Source of the DNA: an uncultured Bacteroidota bacterium
Lineage (GTDB): Bacteria > Bacteroidota > Bacteroidia > Chitinophagales > Saprospiraceae
DNA length: 64,000 nt
Direction of reading: 5' to 3'
Assembly (NCBI GenBank): GCA_937870795.1
Contig: CALMWS010000219.1
Coordinates: forward strand, 1-64,000
Shown: positions 46,148-54,641 of the stretch, piece after piece
Layout of the letters: each line of letters starts with the position of its first letter
How positions within the stretch are numbered: position 1 is the first letter of the stretch
Position numbers and translations under genes: made by a program
The notes under the pieces: generated by a model
What the model saw: the letters and a program-made list of their open reading frames with translations, nothing else
Told to the model about the DNA's origin: nothing
Database searches by the model: none

Positions 46148-48112
46148 TTGAATTTAAACTCTACACCAAAGCGTTGGCTTATGGGCTTTGCCTTCTGGTT
46201 GATTATTGCTGTAACAGGACAAGCCCAAACCGACACCCTTTGGCAAATAGCCGGCGATACGGTGGTTTTTATTGCCCCAAAAAGCATAACTACAGATCGG
46301 GTCAAACTCAGCAACCGCGATTTCAAACGATTGCCAGGCGGATTTGACGATCCTTCCAGGATTTTGATTCATTTTCCGGGCATTGCCATTGCCAACGATC
46401 AGGCCAATGGTGTCGTTTACCACGGACTGCCTGCCCACATGACGCAATGGAGACTTAATGGACTGGACATCGTCAACCCCAACCACCTCAGCAATGCCGG
46501 TACCTTAAGCGATCTATCCAGCCCTTCGGCAGGTGGGGTCAATATGTACAGCGGCAATGTCCTGGATGGTTTTGAATTTGTAGCCCCCTCCTTTACGAGC
46601 AAACGATCGTGGTCTCTGGCAGGTATAGCTGATCTTCAAACCTCGACCAAAAGGCAAAATTACCTTCAACTTAGTGTCCTGGGCCTTGAAGCAGGCCTCC
46701 ACAAAAAGTGGCAAAACAACAGCCACGTCTTTGCCAATTACCGGTATTCATTTACCGGCTTGCTGGAAGATTTGGGCGTTTCTTTCGGCAATGAAGCCAT
46801 TCGTTTTGATGATTGGGTGGCAGGCTATTCTGCCAAAAATAAAAACTTCAATACCTCCTTCTTTTTTGCATACGGCAGCAGTACCAACAAACACAATGCC
46901 CAGCCCAAACCCTTGCTCACGTACAAAGACGGTCAAAACATTTACTACCATTCCAAAAACATCACCGCGCAGTGGCTGGCCGGTTACCAATACCTGACAG
47001 GACACGAACTCAACGTGGGCGTTGCCTATTCAAAACGGAGTGATGATCGCAAAGCCGATGGCGAAATTGTACTTGAAGATGATACCACCGTTGATGTAGC
47101 CGAAACCTTTGGGCTTTCCCACCAGAAATATACGGCCATGGCAAAGCTTACAACTCCCGGCAACTGGCAGCTGGAAGCAAGATGGATGTATGACCAACTG
47201 CAATACGACAAAACCATTGATACAAACGCAGCTCGCAGTGTTGCTGATGAGCTGTATAGCACTCAACTGAATGTCTTCAAAAATATAAGCCTGGGTCAAC
47301 ATCTTAAACTCAAAACAGAATTGGCCTTAATGTACCAACGCCAATTAAACGTGCTTCCTGCCTTAACTTTGGAGTACTACCAGGGACCACACACTGTTTC
47401 TGCATCCCTTTCAAGAAACGTCGGAGGGGTGCTGCTCAATCAGGCTTATGCCCTTCATTCGATTGTTGGCATGAATTATATGCTGGATTATAAAATCACA
47501 ACGCGGTATCTTAAAACGACCGTTAGTGGCTTTTACCACGACATTTCCCGATTGCCCGCCGATACGGCAGAATACAATTTTCTTCTGGCATACGATCTCT
47601 CGTTTGATGGCAAGATCAGCAGCACGGGTCGGGGAAAATCCCAGGGTGTAAGTTTCATGGCAGAGCTCGATGCCGGTAAAAACTGGTGGCTAAATGTTAA
47701 CCACAGTTGGTTGAACACTTTGTACAAAAACAGTGGATCCACAAATTGGAATCACGCCGAAAATGATTTTGGATGGATGGGCAATGCCAATGTTGGTAAG
47801 ACCATAAAACTGGGACATGGGCAACTTTCACTGTCTGTGTCTTTCCATTACCGGGGTGGGCAATTTTATTATACTGCCATGCCCTACCCGGCAACACAAC
47901 AATACAATCTTGCACCTCAAAATCAATTTGCTCCCTATCTTAGATGGGACGCAAGGATTAATTACACAAGAAAAAAATCGATGATTTCACTTGATATTCA
48001 AAACGTTACCAACCGTCAAAATGAAGGTTTTGCCAGATACGGGCCCACAGGTCCTTATATTGAATATCAACTTGGACTTTTGCCCGTAATCAGTTACAAA
48101 AGAAGCTGGTAA
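46148..48112 (+). CDS. TonB-dependent-receptor-like outer-membrane barrel
   Basis: The protein has 654 residues: a signal peptide ending in TGQAQ, a plug domain (about 50-150; FKRLPGGFDDPSRILIHFPG, GVVYHGLPAHMTQWRLNGLD) and a barrel with alternating aromatic strands to the end. There is no carboxypeptidase-like N-terminal domain and no clear TonB box. The start is TTG 46148, which gives a Lys/Arg n-region; ATG 46181 would remove it. The stop-to-start gap to the lacI gene is 22 bp, so it probably belongs to the same transcript. The last residues (NVTNRQNEGFAR...) resemble TonB-receptor C-termini. Confidence 0.8.
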   Translation: MNLNSTPKRWLMGFAFWLIIAVTGQAQTDTLWQIAGDTVVFIAPKSITTDRVKLSNRDFKRLPGGFDDPSRILIHFPGIAIANDQANGVVYHGLPAHMTQWRLNGLDIVNPNHLSNAGTLSDLSSPSAGGVNMYSGNVLDGFEFVAPSFTSKRSWSLAGIADLQTSTKRQNYLQLSVLGLEAGLHKKWQNNSHVFANYRYSFTGLLEDLGVSFGNEAIRFDDWVAGYSAKNKNFNTSFFFAYGSSTNKHNAQPKPLLTYKDGQNIYYHSKNITAQWLAGYQYLTGHELNVGVAYSKRSDDRKADGEIVLEDDTTVDVAETFGLSHQKYTAMAKLTTPGNWQLEARWMYDQLQYDKTIDTNAARSVADELYSTQLNVFKNISLGQHLKLKTELALMYQRQLNVLPALTLEYYQGPHTVSASLSRNVGGVLLNQAYALHSIVGMNYMLDYKITTRYLKTTVSGFYHDISRLPADTAEYNFLLAYDLSFDGKISSTGRGKSQGVSFMAELDAGKNWWLNVNHSWLNTLYKNSGSTNWNHAENDFGWMGNANVGKTIKLGHGQLSLSVSFHYRGGQFYYTAMPYPATQQYNLAPQNQFAPYLRWDARINYTRKKSMISLDIQNVTNRQNEGFARYGPTGPYIEYQLGLLPVISYKRSW

Positions 48113-48115
48113 TGG

Positions 48116-49648
48116 TTATTTGACTTCCTGCATAAGTTTCCTTACCAACGGAGAAATGGCCAGCAGTACCAGTCCTGCAATGAGTGCATACAGTGCCAGC
48201 TGTTTATATCCATTGGTGTAGGTGATCAACTGCTCGAGGTTAGATGCATTGGCAGAAGCTTCGGCAATATTGGCGCCCAGGATGCCTGCAAAATATTGTC
48301 CGTAGGCGCTGGCCAGAAACCACATACCCATCATGATGGCCTGCAGTTTGACGGGTGATAGTTTGGTCATTATAGACATGCCTATGGGCGACAAGCACAG
48401 CTCACCAAAGGTGATGACCAGCCAGCCAAGCGTAAATACATTTAAGGAAGTTACGCCCTGATCATTGGCAAAAAACTGGGTGGTATAAAATACATAAAAG
48501 CCGGCAGCCAAAAACAAAAAGCCAAGGCCAAACTTTACCAGCGTATTGGGCTCCCAGCCCTTTTTTGCCAGCGCAAGCCAAACCATGCCTAGCAGGGCTG
48601 CAAACAAGATTACAAAAAGAGAATTGGCGGAGTTGTTGACACCATTGGGGTCGAGGGTGATGCCCACCAGATTTTTATCCAGATTTTTTTCAGCAAACAA
48701 GCTGAGTGAGCCCCCACTTTGTTCGAAGAAAGCCCAAAACACAATGGAAAAAAAGATAAAAACCATGGCCGCAACCAATTTTTTTCTTTCAGCTACGGTA
48801 AAGTTACGCATTTCATAAGCCAGGTAAACCAGGGTAGCCGGACCAATGGTATACATGAATATATCCGTATATTCTGTTTTGGCTACCATGGTCATGATCA
48901 GTGGTATGATGACCAGTGAACCAAGATAGGTGGCCAATTCAATATTTCTTCGCTTACCGGCATCAAGGTGTAGCAAGGGTGACAAACCTATGTTGCCCAT
49001 ACTTTTTTGGGTAAAGGTAAAGGTTAGCAGGCTGATGATCATCACCAATGCCGCAAAACCAAAGGCCACATGCCATGTAAGGTGTGAGGGTACCAACGAG
49101 GTAAGCATTTCACCCTTACCAACCGCCACACATAAGTAGCCACCAATGAGGGCGCCCAGGTTAATACCCGCATAAAACAAAGAAAAACCGGCATCCCGTC
49201 TGGTGTCTCCATCGTGATAGAGTGTGCCTACCATGGTAGAAATGTTGGGCTTGAAAAAGCCGGTACCCACAATGGTAAAACTAATGCCAAAAAAGAAAAA
49301 ACGCACAGGGTCAATGGCCAGGATCAGGCTACCCGCAATCATGAGCAAGCCACCCCAATATAGCGATTTGCGGTAGCCCAATATCTTATCGGCAAACAAG
49401 CCCCCGATGAAAGTAAATGCATATACAAAGGCCTGGGTGGCGCCGTATTGCAGGTTGGCCTGGGTGGCATCCAGCATGAGTTGGTTGACCATAAAAATAA
49501 CAAGCATGCCCCTCATTCCATAGAAACAGAAACGTTCCCACATTTCAGAGAAAAACAAATACCAGAGTTGTTTCGGGTACTGACCTTTGAAATTTCGAAT
49601 TTCCTGTAGGGAGGTATCGGTTGCTGGTGTATCGTTATTGGACGCCAT
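48116..49648 (-). CDS. POT/PTR-family peptide transporter (copy 3)
   Basis: This 510-residue protein with about 14 hydrophobic segments belongs to the proton-dependent oligopeptide transporter family. The ExxER proton-coupling motif is present in EMWERFCFYGMRGML, and the family motifs GGLFADKILGYRKSL and FYAGINLGALIGGYLCVAVG are conserved. It imports di- and tripeptides across the inner membrane. Its ATG overlaps the end of the upstream POT gene by 14 bp. Its stop lies 3 bp from the convergent TonB-receptor-like gene. Confidence 0.93.
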   Translation of the reverse strand: MASNNDTPATDTSLQEIRNFKGQYPKQLWYLFFSEMWERFCFYGMRGMLVIFMVNQLMLDATQANLQYGATQAFVYAFTFIGGLFADKILGYRKSLYWGGLLMIAGSLILAIDPVRFFFFGISFTIVGTGFFKPNISTMVGTLYHDGDTRRDAGFSLFYAGINLGALIGGYLCVAVGKGEMLTSLVPSHLTWHVAFGFAALVMIISLLTFTFTQKSMGNIGLSPLLHLDAGKRRNIELATYLGSLVIIPLIMTMVAKTEYTDIFMYTIGPATLVYLAYEMRNFTVAERKKLVAAMVFIFFSIVFWAFFEQSGGSLSLFAEKNLDKNLVGITLDPNGVNNSANSLFVILFAALLGMVWLALAKKGWEPNTLVKFGLGFLFLAAGFYVFYTTQFFANDQGVTSLNVFTLGWLVITFGELCLSPIGMSIMTKLSPVKLQAIMMGMWFLASAYGQYFAGILGANIAEASANASNLEQLITYTNGYKQLALYALIAGLVLLAISPLVRKLMQEVK

Positions 49649-51401
49649 GCATCAGTTTTTTAAATATAGGATGGAGTGCTGCAACCAAAATGGCAGCGGC
49701 AAGTGGTGTAACCGTAAATATCAGAAAGAAGTTGGCCATGCCGTGTTCTTGCGAGATGGCATCCATTTCACCACCAAGTTTACCGGCTATTTTATTGCCG
49801 ATGGCGATGGATAAGTACCATACCCCAAACATTATAGATATCATACGGGCTGGTGCCAATTTGCTTACGTTGCTGAGCCCAACAGGTGATATGCACAGTT
49901 CTCCCATGGTGTGGAAGAGATAGGCTATAACCAGCCAGATCATGCTCACTGCTGCGGTTTGAGCTCCGGCAGGAATAGCAGCTGAACCATAGGATAGAGC
50001 ATAAAAGCCTATGCCCAGGAAGCTGAGTCCCATCGCATACTTAAAGGCTACCGGTGGATTGTATTTGCTTTCCCAAAGCTTGGTAAACATCGGCGCCAGG
50101 GTGATGATAAAGAAAGAATTTAATATCTGAAACCATGATGCCTGTACTTCTGTACCTTCGTTGTTGAATTCTCTGTTGAGCATCCAAATTACGATGCCCC
50201 AGATGATGACAAAACTTGAGATCAGCACAATATTGGCCACACTGTATTTTCCAAAGGTAACCCTTGTGAGCCTTGAAAGCACCCAGCTGATAATGGCCAG
50301 GGGTACAACCGTAAGCAGGGTGTTGATGACTTTGAACGTAGTGGCAAAGCCTCCGGTGAGACTTCGGTCAACATAGTCTTTGGCAAAGATGCTCATGGAA
50401 CCTCCCGCCTGCTCGAATGAGGCCCAAAAAAGCATGTAAAAAAAGGCAATCATACAAAGTGCAATCAGTTTATCGCGCGTGATTTCACTGTAACGCACCA
50501 GCCTGGAAAAAATGATGAAAACAAAAATCAATACACCCCCGAGCATGACGTAATCTGCTGTAGTGGAGTTGCCAAATATATTGTAATCGTATATTTTCGA
50601 CATTGGGTCGTTGATCACCCATACGAGGGCTATGATTGCGGCCAATATGATAAGTACAATATCGATGGTGAGAAATGGATTTCTCTTGTCGCCATCTGTC
50701 TGTGCAGATGCGTTTTCAGTAGTTGATTTATTTGCTACCAATGGTTTGAGACCTACTTCTCCAAAGATACCCTGGAAAAAATAAAACATGATCAGACCCA
50801 AAAACATAAAGATGCCTGCGAGGCCAAAGCCAAAACTCCAGTCTACTTTTTCACCAATGTAACCACAAAGCATCATACCCAGGAAGGCACCAGAGTTGAC
50901 ACCCATATAAAAGATCGTATACGCAGCATCTTTTTTCTCAGCGTGGTCTTTGTACAATTGAGAAACGATAGAGGTCATATTGGGTTTAAAGAAACCATTG
51001 CCAAAAATCAGGCATAGCAGACCTATGTACAAAAAAGCAGGTGTCTCTAAAGCCATAGAGGCATGACCCAGGGCCATGATAAAAGCACCCAGCAATACCG
51101 TCTTGCGCGAGCCCAGGTAACGATCGGCTACAAAGCCCCCAATGATGGGTGTGAGGTAAACCATAGAAGTATAAGTGCCATACAGAGCCAGCGCTGTTTT
51201 TCGCTCCCATGCCCAGCCCCCGTCAACTAAGGAGGAGGTGAGAAACAAGACCAACAGCGAACGCATGCCGTAGTAGGAGAAGCGTTCCCACATTTCTGTA
51301 AAAAACAAGACAAAGAGGCCGGCGGGGTGACCCAATACTTTTTGGGAAAAGAAATCATTGCCCGATCCCTGCGAAGACCCGGAAGTAGCTTGGTTTGACA
51401 T
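49635..51401 (-). CDS. POT/PTR-family peptide transporter (copy 2)
   Basis: This 588-residue POT protein has ExxER in EMWERFSYYGMRSLL, GGFVADRYLGSRKTVLLG and FYMGVNSGAFLGMMLCGYIGE. It is longer than copy 3 because of larger loops (about 200-250). It is the middle of three tandem paralogues, 25 bp after copy 1 and overlapping copy 3 by 14 bp, so the three are probably one transcript. Substrate differences between copies are not readable. Confidence 0.93.
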   Translation of the reverse strand: MSNQATSGSSQGSGNDFFSQKVLGHPAGLFVLFFTEMWERFSYYGMRSLLVLFLTSSLVDGGWAWERKTALALYGTYTSMVYLTPIIGGFVADRYLGSRKTVLLGAFIMALGHASMALETPAFLYIGLLCLIFGNGFFKPNMTSIVSQLYKDHAEKKDAAYTIFYMGVNSGAFLGMMLCGYIGEKVDWSFGFGLAGIFMFLGLIMFYFFQGIFGEVGLKPLVANKSTTENASAQTDGDKRNPFLTIDIVLIILAAIIALVWVINDPMSKIYDYNIFGNSTTADYVMLGGVLIFVFIIFSRLVRYSEITRDKLIALCMIAFFYMLFWASFEQAGGSMSIFAKDYVDRSLTGGFATTFKVINTLLTVVPLAIISWVLSRLTRVTFGKYSVANIVLISSFVIIWGIVIWMLNREFNNEGTEVQASWFQILNSFFIITLAPMFTKLWESKYNPPVAFKYAMGLSFLGIGFYALSYGSAAIPAGAQTAAVSMIWLVIAYLFHTMGELCISPVGLSNVSKLAPARMISIMFGVWYLSIAIGNKIAGKLGGEMDAISQEHGMANFFLIFTVTPLAAAILVAALHPIFKKLMHGVQ

Positions 51402-51426
51402 GTCAGTTATTGGTTTGTATCAAAGT

Positions 51427-53106
51427 TTATTTTACCCCGTGCATCATGCGTTTAAGCACAGGACTCAGGGAGAATAATATCACTGCCGCAATGCCACAAA
51501 GCACTACAAACACCATAAAGAACTCATATAGGTTGGTGATTTGAAATCCAGCAAAAACAGGATAGTGATCCATGATGTTTTTGTCTGCCAACATTTGCAA
51601 TTGCTCAGGAGTGGGTGTTATCTTTTTATCCAGTATCGCTTGCAGATCAATGCCCATATCGTTCGCTGTTTTAAATTTGTCTCCGGTAGCGGGCAAAATT
51701 GAGCCTAACGTACCTGCCAATGCATATCCCGACGCATTGGACAAGAAAAATACACCATAAAGCAAAGAAGTAAACCTCTTAGGTGCCAGCTTACCAACCA
51801 AAGAAAGTCCGATTGGAGACAAACAAAGCTCACCTATCGTTTGCAGCAAATACAACAAAATTAGCCACTTTATACCCAATAATCCAGTAGTGCCCAGATC
51901 TTTTACATTATTGGCAATGATAAAATAGGCTAAGGCAATGGTGGCAAGTCCTATGGCTTGTTTCACAGGTGAAATGGGTTCTTTACCATTTGCCCTTAAT
52001 TTATCCCAAAGCATGCTGAATGGTATGGCCAGCATGACCACAAATATGCCATTGAAGATCTGAACCATTGACGGAGGCATGTTCCAGCCAAAGAAATTTC
52101 TGTCAGTCTGATTATTAGCAATAAAAGTCAATGAAGAACCCGCCTGCTCAAATGCAGCCCAAAAGAAGATTACAAAAAAGGAAACAATGTAGATCACCAG
52201 GATCCTGTCCATTTCAACTTTTGATAAAGAAGAGTCCGTCAAAATCAAGCCCGCCAAAGTTAGTCCACTGGCATAAATTGCTGAATAAACGATGTTTTGT
52301 CCAATAACAAAATAAAACGTCAGTGCCAAACCAATGAATGCGATAACAGCCAACATTAGGGATTTGCTTGAAAAAACAGCTTTTTGTGACTCTCCTTCTT
52401 CGTAGTCGGAAGCTATATTGTGTTTTGGTAAACCACCCAATGGCCTTCCTTCCGGAGTAACCACATATTTATCTTTCAACAAATAAAAAGTAAGTGTGCC
52501 AATCAGCATCGCAACACCTGCCGCAAAAAAGCCCCATTTGAAAGCAAATACATCCCTGGTGCCATTTGCATCAACTACATCTCCCAATGCCGGACAGATG
52601 AATTGGCCTAAAAATGCGCCCACATTGATACCCATATAAAATATGGTGAAGGCTGTATCCAGTTTGCTCTTTTCTTCCTTTGGATATAGGTTGGTGACCA
52701 TACTGGAAATATTGGGTTTGAAAAATCCATTTCCAAATATCAATACACCTAAAGCAACATACAAAAGTGTTTTTGCTAATTCAAGATTTACGCCAAATGT
52801 AGTTGCACTTGTAAATAAAAGGAATTGACCTGTCGCCATTAAAAGTCCTCCGATAAGAATACAGTTTCTGTTGCCGAGGAATCGGTCTGAAATAAAACCG
52901 CCCAACATGGGTGTCAGGTAACATAAACCTAAAAAGCCACCATAAATAAGTGAAGACTGCTCTTCACTCATCATCAGTGCATGAACAATGAATAGCGTCA
53001 ACAATGTGCGCATTCCGTAAAAATTGAAACGCTCCCACATTTCGGTACCAAACAGTACCCATAAACCTTTGGGGTGACGTGAACTTTGTGTTGTTGCTGT
53101 GCTCAT
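51427..53106 (-). CDS. POT/PTR-family peptide transporter (copy 1)
   Basis: This 559-residue POT protein leads the three-gene array. It has ExxER in EMWERFNFYGMRTLL, GGFISDRFLGNRNCILIGG and FYMGINVGAFLGQFICPALG. An extra hydrophilic insertion (about residues 460-515; DKFKTANDMGIDLQAILDKK) lies in a late loop and is absent from copy 3. The start is ATG 53106. The upstream 315-bp gap holds no clear promoter. Confidence 0.92.
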   Translation of the reverse strand: MSTATTQSSRHPKGLWVLFGTEMWERFNFYGMRTLLTLFIVHALMMSEEQSSLIYGGFLGLCYLTPMLGGFISDRFLGNRNCILIGGLLMATGQFLLFTSATTFGVNLELAKTLLYVALGVLIFGNGFFKPNISSMVTNLYPKEEKSKLDTAFTIFYMGINVGAFLGQFICPALGDVVDANGTRDVFAFKWGFFAAGVAMLIGTLTFYLLKDKYVVTPEGRPLGGLPKHNIASDYEEGESQKAVFSSKSLMLAVIAFIGLALTFYFVIGQNIVYSAIYASGLTLAGLILTDSSLSKVEMDRILVIYIVSFFVIFFWAAFEQAGSSLTFIANNQTDRNFFGWNMPPSMVQIFNGIFVVMLAIPFSMLWDKLRANGKEPISPVKQAIGLATIALAYFIIANNVKDLGTTGLLGIKWLILLYLLQTIGELCLSPIGLSLVGKLAPKRFTSLLYGVFFLSNASGYALAGTLGSILPATGDKFKTANDMGIDLQAILDKKITPTPEQLQMLADKNIMDHYPVFAGFQITNLYEFFMVFVVLCGIAAVILFSLSPVLKRMMHGVK

Positions 53107-53421
53107 AATTAGTTTTGAATTTCGGTCTAAAAATATAGTAATTAACCCAAACTTGAATTTTTAAAACATAAAATTTTGAAAAACACCCAGTTCACTATAA
53201 TATATTCTATGTATCACCTCGCTGATTATTAATTACATACAGCCGGGTGGCGCCTTTTTAGTCCTATTTTTTTACTTCTGTCCCCTTAAATTGCGCCAAA
53301 AGCTGGTAAAAAAAACAATGACCACATTAAATTTGGAAGTCTCTATAATAATTGATGCTCAACAAAATTTATCTATGAAAATACAATTCGCACAAAATTA
53401 TATTCCATCCTTACAGGTGTT
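53107..53421. other. Intergenic region, no clear feature
   Basis: This 315-bp gap lies between the POT array and kdsD. A short GC-rich patch followed by T residues (near 53240-53262) could be a weak terminator for kdsD-side transcripts. I see no RNA gene or confident promoter. A short plus-strand open frame at the kdsD end looks like a shadow. Confidence 0.4.
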
Positions 53422-54423
53422 TTACACAAAACCTTCTCTGATGAGGTCGTGCATGTGGATGATGCCTGCATACTTACCATTATCTTCTACCAGCAGCTGG
53501 GAAATGGATTGAGCCCTCATTTGTTCCAAAGCTTCTACCGCCAGTGCTTCACTTGAAATGGTCTTTGGAGCCGGACTCATGATTTGTTGCGCCCTAATCT
53601 CTTCATTGAAGTTTTGGTTCATAAGCATTCGCCTCAAATCGCCATCGGTGATAATGCCCAAAAGCTGCCTGTTGTCATCGGTCACCGCGGTGGCTCCGAG
53701 GCGACCCGAAGAGATGGTGAGGATGACATCTTTGATTACAGCCTCAGGGCTTACAAAAGGTTGAGCGTTTTTATATGCCAGATCTGCTACTGTCGTATAG
53801 AGGATCTTGCCGAGGTTGCCCCCCGGGTGTAAAAGCGCAAAATCTTTGGAACTAAATCCTTTGAGGTGGAGCAGGGCCATGGCCAGGGCATCACCCATGG
53901 CCAGTTGGACTATGGTGCTGGCTGTAGGTGCCAGGTTGTTGGGGTCTGCTTCTTTTTCAACGGGCAACAGCAGGCAGAGGTCGCATTGGTTGGCTAAAAA
54001 AGAAGAAGCGTTGGAAACCATGGCAATGGTGGTATTGCCCATTGCTTTTAAAATGGGCAGCAGTACCTTGAGTTCTGCCGTTTCTCCACTTTTGGAAAGA
54101 CAGATGACTACATCGTGTTTATCAATTTGGCCAAGATCACCGTGAACGGCATCGGCAGCGTGCATAAATACAGCCTTACTTCCTGTAGAATTAAAAGTGG
54201 CTACCATCTTTTGACCAATGATGGCACTTTTGCCTATGCCCGTAACCACAATTTTGCCTTCACAGGCGAAAAGGGTGTTGACTGCTTCCACATGATCAGC
54301 ACCTATGCTTTGTTGGAGGGCTGCCAAAGTTTGGGCCTCAATCTGCAAAGTTGTATGGATGCTATTTAAAATCTGTGCTTCCAATTGTTGGCGGTATTTT
54401 AGTGTTTTAGGTGCCTGTATCAA
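53422..54423 (-). CDS. kdsD: Arabinose-5-phosphate isomerase (KpsF/GutQ family)
   Basis: This 333-residue protein has a SIS sugar-phosphate domain (about 40-190; IVVTGIGKSAIIGQKMVATF, AVHGDLGQI, SKSGETAEL) and two CBS domains (about 210-330; GRLGATAVTDDNRQLLGIIT, QSISQLLVEDNGKYAGIIH). It converts ribulose-5-phosphate to arabinose-5-phosphate for Kdo and lipopolysaccharide synthesis. The start is TTG 54423: a stop lies two codons further upstream and no ATG fits. No other Kdo gene is adjacent. Confidence 0.92.
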   Translation of the reverse strand: MIQAPKTLKYRQQLEAQILNSIHTTLQIEAQTLAALQQSIGADHVEAVNTLFACEGKIVVTGIGKSAIIGQKMVATFNSTGSKAVFMHAADAVHGDLGQIDKHDVVICLSKSGETAELKVLLPILKAMGNTTIAMVSNASSFLANQCDLCLLLPVEKEADPNNLAPTASTIVQLAMGDALAMALLHLKGFSSKDFALLHPGGNLGKILYTTVADLAYKNAQPFVSPEAVIKDVILTISSGRLGATAVTDDNRQLLGIITDGDLRRMLMNQNFNEEIRAQQIMSPAPKTISSEALAVEALEQMRAQSISQLLVEDNGKYAGIIHMHDLIREGFV

Positions 54424-54455
54424 TGAATTTTATTCGTAATTCTCAACAGACCGGC

Positions 54456-54463
54456 CAAAGATA
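54456..54463 (-). promoter_or_regulatory. Putative -7 box of kdsD
   Basis: On the minus strand it reads TATCTTTG, matching TAnnTTTG, 32 bp before the TTG start. The -33 position has only a poor match. Confidence 0.45.
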
Positions 54464-54580
54464 GGCAGCGTAAGATCGATTACTAAAATAAAAATTCATT
54501 ATTTTATTTGCGGGTTTGCATAAAATTTTTGATAACTTTAGACGGCATTTGTAAAATTGCTGTACAAGTTCAGGTAAAAA

Positions 54581-54598
54581 CGACCCTTTTTGGGGTCG
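54581..54598. promoter_or_regulatory. Hairpin in the recQ leader
   Basis: CGACCC-TTTTTG-GGGTCG is a perfect 6-bp stem 44 bp before recQ. In the minus direction it is followed by TTTTT and looks like a terminator. In the plus direction it would be a leader hairpin downstream of a possible TAACTTTA -7 box at 54533-54540. Confidence 0.4.
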
Positions 54599-54641
54599 GT
54601 TTCCCTTCAATAAAAGCTGTTATTTAATTACATATAAAAAG

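Noticed and set aside
53291..53512. 73-residue plus-strand frame at the kdsD end
   Set aside because: It runs over the kdsD C-terminus in antisense and has no homology I recognise or promoter.
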